DNA of 64,000 nt from Cyclobacteriaceae bacterium (GTDB lineage: Bacteria; Bacteroidota; Bacteroidia; Cytophagales; Cyclobacteriaceae), in the NCBI GenBank assembly GCA_028281285.1, contig JANQKF010000019.1, positions 124,001-188,000 of the forward strand, in the 5' to 3' direction. Below the pieces are notes generated by a model, which was not told the origin of the DNA, searched no databases, and worked only from the letters and a program-made list of their open reading frames with translations. Below are positions 15,627-25,229 of the stretch, one piece after another; position 1 is the stretch's first letter; every line of letters starts with the position of its first letter. The position numbers and the translations under genes are program-made.

Positions 15627-17165
15627 CTATCGATTCAGATTTTCGAATACTTTGGGTTTTCTAGCCATTTTCTGATCCATATTGGCCGTCTGCATAACCA
15701 TTGAAGCAATGATCACAGCATTCTTCTTCAAATCGGCTTCTTGCAATCTTTCATAAAGGTCCATATTGGTATGGTGTGTTCTTGTACCATAATCAATTGG
15801 ATCTTGAACAAACTGAAATCCCGGAATTCCAACACCATCAAAGGCCAGGTGATCTGTACCTCCCGTGTTTCGGATAGTAATGGTCTGCGCACCTAACTCG
15901 TGGAAAGGCTTGAACCACTCCTCAAACAACGGCCTTGCTGCTTCATTTCCTTGCAAATAAATTCCACGAATTGCTCCGGTACCGTTATCCATATTGTAGT
16001 AAGCCGAAACATTACCGTGCTCGTTGTTAGGTAGGTCGTTCTTCATGAAAGTATTCTTCACATAGTTCCTTGATCCGTGAAGGCCTTGCTCTTCACCACT
16101 CCAAAGCGCTATTCTTACCGTTCTTTTTAATTGCACACCGGACTCTTTCAGAATTCTTATCGCCTCCATCATTGCCGCAGAACCTGCAGCATTGTCTGTT
16201 GCTCCGGTGCCAGCAAACCAAGAATCAAGATGGGCACCAAGCATCACCACTTCATTCTTTAGTGCAGGATCTGATCCCGGTATTTCACCGATGACATTGT
16301 AACCTTTCAAATCCTCAGTCAGGAATCTTGTTTTAGTGTCTACCTCAATCTCAACAGGCTCTCCTTTTTCAACCAAGCGTACCAGACGATTGTAATGTTC
16401 AGGTGCCATTTCTACTTCAGGGAGTGCGCTATCATCATTTCTTGATCCATTGGAAGTGAAAAATGTTCCTTGACCACCTCCTCTATGTGTGTTCAAGACA
16501 ACGGCTACACCTTCGCTCTTGAAGAAGCTATAAGCCTTCCTCCTCATATTCGCTCGCTTTCTGTACTCTGCTATTCTCGCAGCACTCCAACCAGAACCTG
16601 ACCTAACATTGTAGTTCTTCATGTCATCCAACTGGTCATCTGTAAATCTTCTGGCGTCTGCTTCAAAGGTGGTTTTTGCTTCTATCGTAGTGGGTAACAT
16701 CACTGCTTTACCTCCAAGCTGACCTTTGTATTCGTCCAGGTCTGACTCGTCTTCCATCTCAATATAAACCACTTCCAGCTTCATTAGACCATTGGTGCCA
16801 GGAGTCCAAGCCTTTGGAATGCCAATCATCGCTTGATAATAAGGCTTGGTCATAGCCATATAAGACTTTTCAACGTCCCAGCCTTTTCCGAAATCCCCCC
16901 AAGCCTCAATTTTTACATTCTTGAGGCCCCATTCTTTCATGGTGGCAGAGGTCCAGTCATAGGCATTCTTTAAACCCGTTGAACCAGTCAGCCTTGGCCC
17001 TATTCGATCTGTGAGATTCCAGGCAATATCCATTACCTCGGAATTATTGAATCCCTCATCTTTGATCTTGTAGACTGATTCATAGTCTACATTAGCATTT
17101 TGTCTTGCAAAGGCTGGTGCAAGGAAAAGCCCCAGCATTAGTGCCGTACATAGTATTCGTTTCAT
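15627..17165 (-). CDS. Exported M28 family metallopeptidase with PA-like insert
   Basis: This is a 512-aa protein with a signal peptide (MKRILCTALMLGLFLAPAFA). Residues about 120-270 form a protease-associated-type insert, and residues about 285-490 the zinc aminopeptidase fold. Visible ligand motifs are GAHLDSW (H, near residue 310), GATDNAAGSAAM (bridging D), SGEEQGL (catalytic and ligand E), a D in YYNMDNGTGA, and the C-terminal THHTNMD histidines. The enzyme should release N-terminal residues or dipeptides from peptides in the periplasm or outside the cell. It stands alone on the minus strand. A second M28 enzyme is encoded at 18405-19307. Confidence 0.9.
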   Translation of the reverse strand: MKRILCTALMLGLFLAPAFARQNANVDYESVYKIKDEGFNNSEVMDIAWNLTDRIGPRLTGSTGLKNAYDWTSATMKEWGLKNVKIEAWGDFGKGWDVEKSYMAMTKPYYQAMIGIPKAWTPGTNGLMKLEVVYIEMEDESDLDEYKGQLGGKAVMLPTTIEAKTTFEADARRFTDDQLDDMKNYNVRSGSGWSAARIAEYRKRANMRRKAYSFFKSEGVAVVLNTHRGGGQGTFFTSNGSRNDDSALPEVEMAPEHYNRLVRLVEKGEPVEIEVDTKTRFLTEDLKGYNVIGEIPGSDPALKNEVVMLGAHLDSWFAGTGATDNAAGSAAMMEAIRILKESGVQLKRTVRIALWSGEEQGLHGSRNYVKNTFMKNDLPNNEHGNVSAYYNMDNGTGAIRGIYLQGNEAARPLFEEWFKPFHELGAQTITIRNTGGTDHLAFDGVGIPGFQFVQDPIDYGTRTHHTNMDLYERLQEADLKKNAVIIASMVMQTANMDQKMARKPKVFENLNR

Positions 17166-17246
17166 AACAGTTCAGTTTACACCGGAAGCTATGAATTGAA
17201 ATTGTAAAAAGGAAAGAAAATTATTTCAGCGAGCCCCGACTGCTTT

Positions 17247-18314
17247 TCATTGGTTTTCCACCTTGAATTCTGCACGTACTCGATTGATGAAATTCAGAAG
17301 TGCCTGGTTTTGATCAGTTGCTGCGTCCCATTCGCGCCCGAGATAGAGGTTTCCGGTGCGTAATTGTTTCAGATAAAACTTGGTGAGCAACGTTCCACCC
17401 TTCGATTTTCCAGTGTATTTAAGTTTTTGTCTTAACTCACTTTCATTTCCTGAAGCATTGTATAAAATGAATCCATAACCACTTCGAAGCCAACCGTCTT
17501 CATTCTTCTCATTTAAATTGACTATTTCCGCTTCAAATGGGTATTGACCTATGATGGACTTCAATTGACTATTTTTGAGCTCCGTTGCCGGACCGGACCT
17601 GTCCTCCGTTCCATTAATAATATCCGCTTTAAGCCTTACAATTCTATTAGGATCGTCATCGAGCGCAACATGAGCAGGAATCGCAATTTTCTGAGATTCC
17701 ATCAGTTTTGTGAACCGCTCAGTTCTTGAGGTAAATGATATGGACAATTCAAAAAACTCAGGAGTATCAAGAACCAGGAGGTTTCTCCTCCGATAAGTAT
17801 CTGTTTTGAACAAGGTCTCAAGATCAGCCCAAACATTGTCCAAATCATCCGTTTCCTTTAACCAAAAACTGCTTTTCTCATCAAAGAAGGTCCATTTACG
17901 ATTGTAACTACCAACACCGAATAAGAATTTGTTTTCTATGTCAAGTACTGAAAGTATGATTAAATTTTTTATCCCTCTTTTTGAGAATATATCTCTTGTC
18001 AGTTCTTGTTGAGAAGTAACATTTTTATCCAATTCGTCAATTGACAAATAGGCAACAACATCTACTCCCACCGTTGCAAAAAACTTCTGCATCTCGGTCG
18101 CCCATTTTTTCCATTCACCTTTGGGAGAACCCTTTGGTACAGAGATCAAGGCAATTGATCGTGTGCTAAGGATATCTTTGGGAAGATCAAAGGTTTGTTG
18201 AACCCTGAGCCTGGACAGGAGCTCTTCATTAATGCCCTGGCCTTTGGCATTAATGGCAGCCAATAACGATAGAGTTATCAGGGAAATACAAATTTTAGAT
18301 CTTATCGGAAACAA
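17247..18314 (-). CDS. Exported protein of unknown function
   Basis: This is a 355-aa protein with a signal peptide (residues 1-25, ending NAKGQ). The start codon is TTG at 18314, because no ATG is available that keeps the signal peptide. The first domain (about 30-170) has alternating strands and helices: SIALISVPKGSPKGEWKKWA, then KNLIILSVLDIENKFLFGVG. It is followed by a region ending near VLDTPEFFELSISF, a second strand-rich region, and a C-terminal helix. Dividing the protein into two similar-sized halves is possible. I do not recognise the family, and the neighbours give no clue beyond general envelope function. Confidence 0.65.
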   Translation of the reverse strand: MFPIRSKICISLITLSLLAAINAKGQGINEELLSRLRVQQTFDLPKDILSTRSIALISVPKGSPKGEWKKWATEMQKFFATVGVDVVAYLSIDELDKNVTSQQELTRDIFSKRGIKNLIILSVLDIENKFLFGVGSYNRKWTFFDEKSSFWLKETDDLDNVWADLETLFKTDTYRRRNLLVLDTPEFFELSISFTSRTERFTKLMESQKIAIPAHVALDDDPNRIVRLKADIINGTEDRSGPATELKNSQLKSIIGQYPFEAEIVNLNEKNEDGWLRSGYGFILYNASGNESELRQKLKYTGKSKGGTLLTKFYLKQLRTGNLYLGREWDAATDQNQALLNFINRVRAEFKVENQ

Positions 18315-18404
18315 AACTTGATGTCAATTCATTAAGTTTAACATGGTTTTGCACAAAATATTGGGCAGGATCAAAAATAAAGGATTGACCTCAACTTAAA
18401 AACG

Positions 18405-19307
18405 ATGAAAACATCTTTGCGCTTCATTCTATCCGCGATTCTAACATTTAGTTTGCTCACTCCCGGCTTCTCTCAAGAGGAATATCTGGACCGGGAGTTT
18501 ATGCTGGATGATCTCCGTAAACTTTCGCATGACGCAGCAGAAGGAAGAGAGACAGGTACTCGCGGTGCCGAGGCAGCACGAAGATACATTGCAGGTTCTT
18601 TCAAAACCACTGGGCTCAAAAAGCTTAATAAAGGCTATTTGCATGATTTTCAATTCGAATCTGGCGACAAGACCATCACGGGGCATAACATTGTAGGTTA
18701 TATCAAAGGGGAATTGGGAACCGCCATTGTAATCACAGCTCACTATGATGGGCTTGGAATGCGGGATAGTGTCATTTATAATGGTGCTGACGACAATGCA
18801 TCCGGTGTCGCTGCAATGCTGTCAATGGCCGATTTCTTCAAACAGAATAAACCCAAACACACATTGGTTTTCGCGGCATTAGATGCTGAAGAAAAGGGCC
18901 TTCAAGGGTCGAAAGCTTTTGTTGAGGACGATCGAATCCCTATGGATGCAGTAATTCTGAACATCAATATGGATATGATTAGCAACAACAATAAGAATGA
19001 ACTTCATATTGCTGGTACTAGTCACTATCCAAACCTAAAACCTTTCATCGAAGAAATTGATACCGGTGTTATACGATTTAAGTTCGGTCATGACACCCCC
19101 GATTTAGGCCAGGGTGACTGGACGAACTCATCTGATCACGCTCCATTCCACGCCAAAGGAATCCCCTTTATCTATTTCGGAGTAGAAGACCATGAACACT
19201 ATCACAAACCCACAGACACCTTCGAAAACATAAATGCCCCATTCTTCGCCAAGGTGGCCAACCTTATTTTAGAGGCCATCATGCGGCTAGATCAGGGATT
19301 GGATTGA
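18405..19307 (+). CDS. Exported M28 family aminopeptidase
   Basis: This is a compact 300-aa enzyme with a signal peptide (residues 1-23, ending PGFSQ). Zinc ligands and catalytic residues can be read in order: His113 in TAHYDGLGM, an Asp in GADDNASG (129-130), the Glu pair in DAEEKGL (162-163), Asp190 in NINMDMI, and a His in EDHEHYHKPTD near 265. There is no PA insert, unlike the enzyme at 15627-17165. It should act on short peptides in the periplasm. It is followed after 1 bp by the DUF5687 permease gene, so the three genes to 21494 are probably one operon. Confidence 0.9.
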   Translation: MKTSLRFILSAILTFSLLTPGFSQEEYLDREFMLDDLRKLSHDAAEGRETGTRGAEAARRYIAGSFKTTGLKKLNKGYLHDFQFESGDKTITGHNIVGYIKGELGTAIVITAHYDGLGMRDSVIYNGADDNASGVAAMLSMADFFKQNKPKHTLVFAALDAEEKGLQGSKAFVEDDRIPMDAVILNINMDMISNNNKNELHIAGTSHYPNLKPFIEEIDTGVIRFKFGHDTPDLGQGDWTNSSDHAPFHAKGIPFIYFGVEDHEHYHKPTDTFENINAPFFAKVANLILEAIMRLDQGLD

Positions 19308-19308
19308 C

Positions 19309-20784
19309 ATGATACAACACCTCCTTTCACACGGTTTTAAAAACTACTTCAGATCTCCCGTTTGGGGAAAGAGCCTTGCCGTAAATATAATTCTGGGTCT
19401 GCTAGCCCTTTATATGCTCTCCATGATACTGCTGATAGGCATCTTTCTGTTGGAAGTAGTAGAGCAAATTGCCCCGGATTCAGACCCACTATTTGTGGTC
19501 AATGGCATAGTGTTGTATTACTTTGGTGCTGAGTTTCTACTTCGTTTTTTTCTTCAAAACACCCCGGTACTCTTTATCCAGCCCTATTTGCATCTACCGC
19601 TTAAAAAAGGTCGGATCATCCATTTTATGTTGCGCAAGAGTTTCTTGAGTGCATTTAACCTAATCGCGATATTTCTTTTCCTGCCCTTTACAATCAGATA
19701 TCTGATACCTGAAGTTGGTGCGACTGCCGCTTTTGGGTGGATGGGAACTTTGTTTGGCCTGGTGGTTTTAAACCATTACTTCGGGCTGTATTTCAAAAAG
19801 AAGCTTAACGAGGTTCCCAACCTGATATTCATCCTTTTCGGGACAATGATAGGCCTCTGGTTGCTTGACTACTTCCAGTTGGTTCAATTCTCACTGGTGA
19901 GCGCCTGGTTTATGGATCAGTTCATCAATCAGCCAATACTTGCGTTGGTTCCGATTTTGATAGGTCTTGGATTCTACCGAGCCAATTATCAATTCTTAAG
20001 AAATAATACCTATCCAGAAGAAATTAGCACCAAAAAAGCCTCTTCGAAAATTAGGGGTGACTTTGGCTTCTTAAAGAAGTTTGGTCGAGTAGGAGAATTA
20101 ATTGCAGTAGAGTTAAAACTTATTCTAAGGCATAAACGACCAAGAAATACTTTAGTGCTTTCCGGACTATTGCTCGGATATGGCCTTATTTTTTATCCCA
20201 ATGAGACTTACCAGGAGATGTCATGGATATTTGTATTCGTTGGAGTTTTTATCACAGGATTATTCTTTATCAATCATGGTCAATTTCTCTTGAGTTGGCA
20301 AAGCGGTCATTTTGATTTTATACTGACCCAAAAACTAAATGTCAAAGAATACCTGGAATCAAAGTACTGGATGTTCGTGGCTTCGTGTTCAGTGGCTTTT
20401 GTAATCTCCCTCGCTTATGCCTACTTCGGTTGGAAGATCGCATTGATCAATTTCTGTGCATTCCTCTTCAATATTGGTATAAACATTCCGATTGTGATGC
20501 GTTTGTCCATGTTCAATCCAAAGAAAATTGACCTAAATCGAGGGGCAGCGTTCAACTATGAAGGAGTCGGTGCAGCGCAATGGCTAATGATTTTTCCTGT
20601 GCTTCTGGCCCCTTATGCACTTTACGCGCCTTTACTAGTTTTGGGATATGAAATAGCCGGCATCTTGGCCGTTGGGCTTGTCGGGCTTATTGGCTTCGTT
20701 TTTCATAAAAGGGTGTTGCACCTCCTCACTCAGAACCTTATCAATAAAAGACACAAAATATCAGCAGGCTTTAGAGCACAATAA
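19309..20784 (+). CDS. DUF5687-type ABC transporter permease
   Basis: This 491-aa protein has about ten or more hydrophobic segments, including VNIILGLLALYMLSMILLIG at the N-terminus and pairs around 100-160, 180-215, 275-320 and 350-470. It has a soluble loop near 225-260 (KKASSKIRGDFGFLKKFG). The layout fits the Bacteroidetes DUF5687 family, which is regularly paired with a single ABC ATPase. That ATPase is encoded 11 bp downstream. The substrate is unknown. The pair probably exports something or acts as an ABC-2-like membrane complex. Confidence 0.75.
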   Translation: MIQHLLSHGFKNYFRSPVWGKSLAVNIILGLLALYMLSMILLIGIFLLEVVEQIAPDSDPLFVVNGIVLYYFGAEFLLRFFLQNTPVLFIQPYLHLPLKKGRIIHFMLRKSFLSAFNLIAIFLFLPFTIRYLIPEVGATAAFGWMGTLFGLVVLNHYFGLYFKKKLNEVPNLIFILFGTMIGLWLLDYFQLVQFSLVSAWFMDQFINQPILALVPILIGLGFYRANYQFLRNNTYPEEISTKKASSKIRGDFGFLKKFGRVGELIAVELKLILRHKRPRNTLVLSGLLLGYGLIFYPNETYQEMSWIFVFVGVFITGLFFINHGQFLLSWQSGHFDFILTQKLNVKEYLESKYWMFVASCSVAFVISLAYAYFGWKIALINFCAFLFNIGINIPIVMRLSMFNPKKIDLNRGAAFNYEGVGAAQWLMIFPVLLAPYALYAPLLVLGYEIAGILAVGLVGLIGFVFHKRVLHLLTQNLINKRHKISAGFRAQ

Positions 20785-20795
20785 TTAAAAGAACT

Positions 20796-21494
20796 ATGAT
20801 CCAGGTAAATCAATTAACAAAGAAGTACGGAGGGGTTGAAGTGGTCAATATCCCTGACCTTTCTATAGTTCAAGGTGAGAGTTTTGGCCTCGTAGGAAAT
20901 AATGGAGCGGGCAAAACCACCTTCTTCCGAATGATACTTGATTTGATCAGGCCTACTTCAGGCAATGTCATTTCTAAGGAAGTGGCAGTCAATACTTCCG
21001 AAGACTGGAAATTCTATACGGGGTCTTTCCTTGATGAGTCATTCCTTATCGATTACCTTACTCCTGACGAATATTTCGATTTTCTGGCTTCATTACACGG
21101 CTACTCTCAAGGAGATCTAAGTGATTTTCTCTCGCAATTCGAGGATCTTTTCAACGATGAAATCCTTGGGAAGAAAAAATATATACGTGACTTATCTAAA
21201 GGAAATCAGAAGAAGGTGGGTGTCGTTGCCGCTTTAATGGGAAACCCGGAAGTATTGGTCTTGGATGAACCCTTCGCGAACCTTGACCCTACGACTCAAA
21301 TTCGCTTGAAGAACCTACTTAGAGAACTTAAGGAAAAGAAAAATCTAACGATGCTTATCTCAAGCCACGACCTCAACCATATCACTGAGGTATGTGAACG
21401 CATTGTAATCCTCGAAAAAGGCCTGATACAAAAGGATATTCAAACGAGTGAAACCACATTGAAAGATTTGGAAGAATACTTTACCGTTCAATAA
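20796..21494 (+). CDS. ABC transporter ATP-binding protein
   Basis: This 232-aa nucleotide-binding subunit is complete. It has Walker A GNNGAGKTT (34-42), signature LSKGNQKKVG, Walker B VLVLDEPFANLDP and a switch histidine in SSHDLNH. The order and the short C-terminus fit ABC-2-type exporters such as the CcmA group. It follows the DUF5687 permease gene and should energise it. The next gene is convergent, with only 3 bp between the stops. Confidence 0.92.
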   Translation: MIQVNQLTKKYGGVEVVNIPDLSIVQGESFGLVGNNGAGKTTFFRMILDLIRPTSGNVISKEVAVNTSEDWKFYTGSFLDESFLIDYLTPDEYFDFLASLHGYSQGDLSDFLSQFEDLFNDEILGKKKYIRDLSKGNQKKVGVVAALMGNPEVLVLDEPFANLDPTTQIRLKNLLRELKEKKNLTMLISSHDLNHITEVCERIVILEKGLIQKDIQTSETTLKDLEEYFTVQ

Positions 21495-21497
21495 GAA

Positions 21498-22229
21498 TCA
21501 CTCGGGAAGAATGTTCTTGATTTGATGAACATCCCAGTCAATCACCAATCCTGCCGCCACTCCGTCAGCCACTCTCTTGCCGTAGAGATATTCTACCAGA
21601 TACAATGCAGGATCATATGACTTGGCGCCACCGGCAGAGGTGATCGCTTGACCATCATGCACAAAGCTAATATCCTCGTATACATCCAATTCGGGAAATG
21701 TTTCCCTGAACTTCGGAATATCACTTGGGAAAGTTGTGCACTTCACGTCATCAAGAAGCCCGGCCTGGGCAAGTATAAAAGCCCCATCACATAGTGACAT
21801 GATAAATCGAGCATTTAAACCTGTTTCCCTGACAAAGGAGATCAATCTTTTATTTTCCAGATCGGTGTCCATATTGTGTTCTGCACTCGGAACTACCAGT
21901 ACATCAATTTCAGGCACATCATCGAAGCTGTAATCAGGTGTGATCCGAATTCCTTCAAAAGTGGTGATGACGTCATGAGAAGGAGATACAATGAAGGTCT
22001 TCATTCCCGGGTCCGTGTGAAAAATCGTATGTTGAAAAATGTCGAACGGAGCCATTAGCTCGGAATTATAAACCCCGTCAATTGCCAGGAAACCCACATT
22101 CAGTTCCTTCTGAGGTTTGTTTGACTCTGAAAAGACTGGTTTAGTTGTTTGTGCAACTTGATTATTGTCCTGATGGTTCGCACATCCGGCCAGTAATCCC
22201 AGGCAAATGGCGAATACTAGTTTTTTCAT
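21498..22229 (-). CDS. DJ-1/PfpI family lipoprotein
   Basis: This 243-aa protein has a lipoprotein signal peptide with Cys16 in the LLAGC lipobox. The DJ-1/PfpI (ThiJ) fold spans about 43-230. The nucleophile is Cys147 in the elbow SLCDGAF, with SAGGAKSYDPALYLVEYL as the following conserved block. Members of the superfamily include glyoxalases, chaperones, amidase-like proteins and regulators. No AraC-type DNA-binding domain is present here, so a periplasmic enzyme or stress protein is likely. It shares one base with the amidohydrolase gene upstream (TAATG), so the genes from 23904 down to 21498 form one operon. Confidence 0.85.
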   Translation of the reverse strand: MKKLVFAICLGLLAGCANHQDNNQVAQTTKPVFSESNKPQKELNVGFLAIDGVYNSELMAPFDIFQHTIFHTDPGMKTFIVSPSHDVITTFEGIRITPDYSFDDVPEIDVLVVPSAEHNMDTDLENKRLISFVRETGLNARFIMSLCDGAFILAQAGLLDDVKCTTFPSDIPKFRETFPELDVYEDISFVHDGQAITSAGGAKSYDPALYLVEYLYGKRVADGVAAGLVIDWDVHQIKNILPE

Positions 22230-23491
22230 TATTTGTCAGGTTGTTTATAAATGATACCGTCCTTCATTACAAAGCTTACTTGCCGGAGATCTGAGATATT
22301 GTCCAGAGGATTTCCTCGGACTGCTATCAAATCGGCCAGAAAATCTCGTCTTACCTGCCCCAAATCGTCCAAATGAAATTGAATAGCATTCGAAGAGGTG
22401 GCAGAAATAAGGGCGTCTTTGGTGTCCATTCCATACTCGACCATCAATTCCAACTCCCGTACATTTTCTCCATGTGGAAAAACACCTACATCTCCACCGA
22501 AGACAATCTTTACTCCCGCTTCTAACGCCAATTTCACACTCCTGCGTTTATTCTTAATGCGTTCTGGTTCCGGATCTACGCCTTTATTCCAACCATTATA
22601 TTGCGTGATTGCATCTCCTGCAGCAATGGTAGGACAAAGGGCAATTCCTTCTCTGGCCATCAATTCGAAGATTTCTTTGGTACCCCCATCTCCATGTTCA
22701 ATAGTCTCTACTCCTGCTTCAACAGCTCTTCTCATTCCCTCGGGTGATGAAGCATGAGCTACCACATACCGGCCGCTACTTTCAGCTATTTCCTTTATGA
22801 GTTTGAGTTCAGCTACTGTAAAAGTGGGGGAAGTAGCTCGATTCGGACCCCATCGATAATCTGCATATACCTTTATGAAGTCAGCCCCTTTTCCAATTTG
22901 GTCTCGGGTCACCTTGGCAATCATATCGAACCCATCTGCTTCTTCGGCACCTAATGGCACTTCAACCCCTTCATGAAACCCTTTTGGACCATAACTGCCG
23001 GTTACAACCATCGCTTTACCTGCTACCAACAATCGAGGACCTGGAATCACGCCTTTTTCAATGGCTTGTTTCATACCCACATCAGTATATCCAGCGCCTT
23101 CCGAACCTAAGTCACGCAAGGTGGTTACACCTGCCATCAATGAACTTCTGAGATGATTAACTGCTCGGGCTGAGCGTTCTGCAAAAGATTCTTTCAAAAC
23201 TTGATCATTCCAACTAGTCTCATTGTAAGGATGTAATAATATGTGGGAGTGTCCTTCAATCAAACCAGGCATTAAGGTCATACCAGGTAGCTCTATGGTC
23301 TGTCTGCCACGGGAATTCCTTGATTGAGCCGGACCCGCAAAGACAATCTTGTTGCCTTCAACTACTACTTCCCAGCCTTGATGCAGTTCCATACCGTCAA
23401 AAACCTGATCAGGTTTAAGGATATAGCCGTTCTGCGCATTCAATGTAAAACTGACCAATAAGGCCACAAACATTAATATGACCCTCTTCAT
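22229..23491 (-). CDS. Exported imidazolonepropionase-like amidohydrolase
   Basis: The start at 23491 gives a signal peptide ([20 protein letters not shown]). A longer frame to 23671 runs through the VOC gene and is an artefact. The 420-aa protein has the amidohydrolase layout: small N-terminal beta domain, then a TIM barrel with the first metal motif GHSHILLHP, the KVYADYRWG region (likely bridging Lys), [20 protein letters not shown] and [10 protein letters not shown] (final Asp). This group includes prolidase-like and Xaa-Arg dipeptidases. An exported dipeptidase or amide hydrolase is likely. It overlaps the VOC gene by 4 bp. Confidence 0.88.
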   Translation of the reverse strand: MKRVILMFVALLVSFTLNAQNGYILKPDQVFDGMELHQGWEVVVEGNKIVFAGPAQSRNSRGRQTIELPGMTLMPGLIEGHSHILLHPYNETSWNDQVLKESFAERSARAVNHLRSSLMAGVTTLRDLGSEGAGYTDVGMKQAIEKGVIPGPRLLVAGKAMVVTGSYGPKGFHEGVEVPLGAEEADGFDMIAKVTRDQIGKGADFIKVYADYRWGPNRATSPTFTVAELKLIKEIAESSGRYVVAHASSPEGMRRAVEAGVETIEHGDGGTKEIFELMAREGIALCPTIAAGDAITQYNGWNKGVDPEPERIKNKRRSVKLALEAGVKIVFGGDVGVFPHGENVRELELMVEYGMDTKDALISATSSNAIQFHLDDLGQVRRDFLADLIAVRGNPLDNISDLRQVSFVMKDGIIYKQPDK

Positions 23492-23904
23492 TTTGCGAAA
23501 ATCTGGGATTTGTCCTTGAATGCTTTGAACTCCAGTGCGTTTCCGCTTGGATCCAGAAAGAACATCGTGGCTTGTTCTCCCACTTCTCCTTCGAAGCGGA
23601 TGTAGGGTTCGATAATAAATTCTATTCCTTCTGACTTGAGTTTCTCGGAAAGATTGTGCCATTGATCCCATTCCAAAATGGCCCCAAAATGGCGAACCGG
23701 TACCGCCTTTCCATCGACTCCGTTTTTTTCGGCCTCTCTTACTTCCTCTGGTTTCAAATGGGCGCTTAATTGATGTCCGAAAAAATTAAAGTCGACCCAT
23801 TTTTCTGTTGATCGACCAATTTCGCAACCGAGGAGAGTACCGAAGAAATCTTTTGTTTCCTCAATACTTAGTACAGGGAAAGCCAAATGAAATGGTGTGT
23901 TCAT
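23488..23904 (-). CDS. VOC superfamily protein (glyoxalase/bleomycin-resistance fold)
   Basis: The start [11 protein letters not shown] at 23904 fits the family better than the ATG at 23922. The 138-aa protein shows the paired beta-alpha-beta-beta-beta modules of the vicinal-oxygen-chelate fold. A metal-ligand His is near residue 6 (TPFHLAF), another is in PVRHFGAIL, and the final Glu is in the [15 protein letters not shown] block. The substrate is not predictable. It is the first gene of the operon with the amidohydrolase and the DJ-1-like lipoprotein. Confidence 0.85.
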   Translation of the reverse strand: MNTPFHLAFPVLSIEETKDFFGTLLGCEIGRSTEKWVDFNFFGHQLSAHLKPEEVREAEKNGVDGKAVPVRHFGAILEWDQWHNLSEKLKSEGIEFIIEPYIRFEGEVGEQATMFFLDPSGNALEFKAFKDKSQIFAK

Positions 23905-23930
23905 GACAAGGTGTTTTAGCAAGATTAACT

Positions 23931-23958
23931 AAAAAAGGCCTCTTAAAAAAGAAGCCTT
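23931..23958 (-). terminator. Terminator of the LemA-TPM operon
   Basis: On the minus strand, a 10-bp stem with one mismatch (AAGGCTTCTT/AAGAGGCCTT, loop TTTT) is followed by six T at 23936-23931. It lies 15 bp after the stop of the 23973 gene. Confidence 0.7.
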
Positions 23959-23972
23959 ACACCATCTGTGTC

Positions 23973-24788
23973 TTACCAGCTACCGGAAGCACCTCCACCT
24001 CCGAAACTACCTCCACCAAAGCCTCCGAAGCCTCCTCCGCCAAAACCGGAACCTCCACCGAAACCACCCCCTCCTCCGCGGAAGTTGTCCCAATCATTTC
24101 TCCTTCCTGATCCTCCGTTTCCAAGTAAGAAAATCCACCATGGAAATGAGCGTCTACCGATACTATTCCTGCTACGTCTTCGCCCCAATAATGCCGGGAT
24201 TATGAAAAAGAAGAGAATGAATAAGAAGCCAAATGGAAACCCTCTTTCTCCGTCACTGGACGAATTACTTCTTCTACCTCTAATGACTTGATCAGCTGTG
24301 TATTCACCTGAAGCCAGTTTGAAAATAACATCCGTAGCTTCATCTAATCCTCGATAGAAGTTGTTGGACCTAAAATTCGGTTTCATCTGATCCTCAATAA
24401 TCCGAAAGGCAGCCGCATCAGGTATCACACCTTCCATACCATAACCCGTGTTAATGTTCATCTGCCTTTCTTTCAAAGCAACAAGAATCAAGACACCATT
24501 GTCCTTACCTCGCTGTCCAATACCCCATTCCTGTGCAGTTCTTTGTGCAAAATCTGCAACCTCGTAGCCATTCAGGCTCTCAACAATCATGATCACTACC
24601 TGTGTAGATGTACTATCGTTGTAGATTCTAAGTTTCCTTTCTAAACGATCGACTTCACCACGAGATAGTGTGGTACCAGAGAAGTCATTCACCAGGCGCT
24701 GATCTCTCAACGCGGGTTTTTCAGGTATACCCTGACCAAAAACAGTGATGCTTGTCAATAAAAGTGCTACTACTAATCTATACCTCAT
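23973..24788 (-). CDS. TPM-domain membrane protein with Gly-rich tail (YgcG family)
   Basis: This is a 271-aa protein. Residues 1-19 are a signal peptide (ending FGQ). Residues about 33-155 form the TPM_phosphatase (YgcG) domain, with VVIMIVESLNGYEVADFAQR and GKDNGVLILVALKERQMNI. One transmembrane segment is at about 185-205 (GFPFGFLFILFFFIIPALLG). The last about 55 residues are a Gly/Phe/Ser repeat tail (GGGFGGFGGGSFGGGGASGSW) that ends in the family's typical SGSW. It is the third gene of the lemA operon, with 3 bp after the cytosolic TPM gene. Function in the family is not settled; links to membrane-protein quality control have been proposed. Confidence 0.88.
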   Translation of the reverse strand: MRYRLVVALLLTSITVFGQGIPEKPALRDQRLVNDFSGTTLSRGEVDRLERKLRIYNDSTSTQVVIMIVESLNGYEVADFAQRTAQEWGIGQRGKDNGVLILVALKERQMNINTGYGMEGVIPDAAAFRIIEDQMKPNFRSNNFYRGLDEATDVIFKLASGEYTADQVIRGRRSNSSSDGERGFPFGFLFILFFFIIPALLGRRRSRNSIGRRSFPWWIFLLGNGGSGRRNDWDNFRGGGGGFGGGSGFGGGGFGGFGGGSFGGGGASGSW

Positions 24789-24791
24789 AAA

Positions 24792-25229
24792 CTACTCTCC
24801 AAATGATATATCATCAGACAGCTCATTGCTATCATTGCTCTGATAAGGAAAGAATTCGCTCAACCTTTCCCCCGCACATAGAATCCCTATTTTCAGGCCT
24901 TCTACCAATTCACCATTTCTGAAATGAGTTGTCATTTTATCCTTGGTGATATCCCAAAAGTCTTCCTCTACTTTGGCATTAATGCCCGCATCACCAATAA
25001 TGGCAAATTTGTGATCCTTGATTGCCATATAAATGAGTACACCGTTACGCAGATCGGTCTCATGCATCTTTAGCATGGCAAAGACTTGTGCCGCTCGGTC
25101 CAGTACATTCTCTTCTCGACAATGGTTTTCAAGATGAACTCTTACTTCTCCCGAAGTATTGAGCTCTGCCTCCTTGATAGCTCCTTTAATGATCTTCCGG
25201 TCTTGTTCGGAAAAACTATCCTGTGCCAT
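24792..25229 (-). CDS. TPM-domain protein
   Basis: This 145-aa protein has no signal peptide and consists of one TPM domain: ISGEVRVHLE-like strand (TSGEVRVHLENHC), then NGVLIYMAIKDHKFAIIGDAGI and FWDITKDKMTTHFRNGELVEGL. It differs from the downstream paralogue by lacking the transmembrane segment and Gly-rich tail. Its start shares one base with the lemA stop, so translation is coupled. LemA plus two TPM proteins is a recurrent Bacteroidetes gene set. Confidence 0.85.
   Translation of the reverse strand: MAQDSFSEQDRKIIKGAIKEAELNTSGEVRVHLENHCREENVLDRAAQVFAMLKMHETDLRNGVLIYMAIKDHKFAIIGDAGINAKVEEDFWDITKDKMTTHFRNGELVEGLKIGILCAGERLSEFFPYQSNDSNELSDDISFGE

Noticed and set aside
22229-23671. Longer 480-aa version of the amidohydrolase reading frame
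   Set aside because: The first 60 residues lie within the VOC gene in another frame, are rich in Arg and Ser, and give no signal peptide. The start at 23491 gives a clean signal peptide and the usual 4-bp overlap.
23968-24291. Proline-rich 107-aa frame opposite the TPM protein's Gly-rich tail
   Set aside because: It is the antisense of the Gly-rich repeat coding region; Pro codons are complementary to Gly codons. No independent support.
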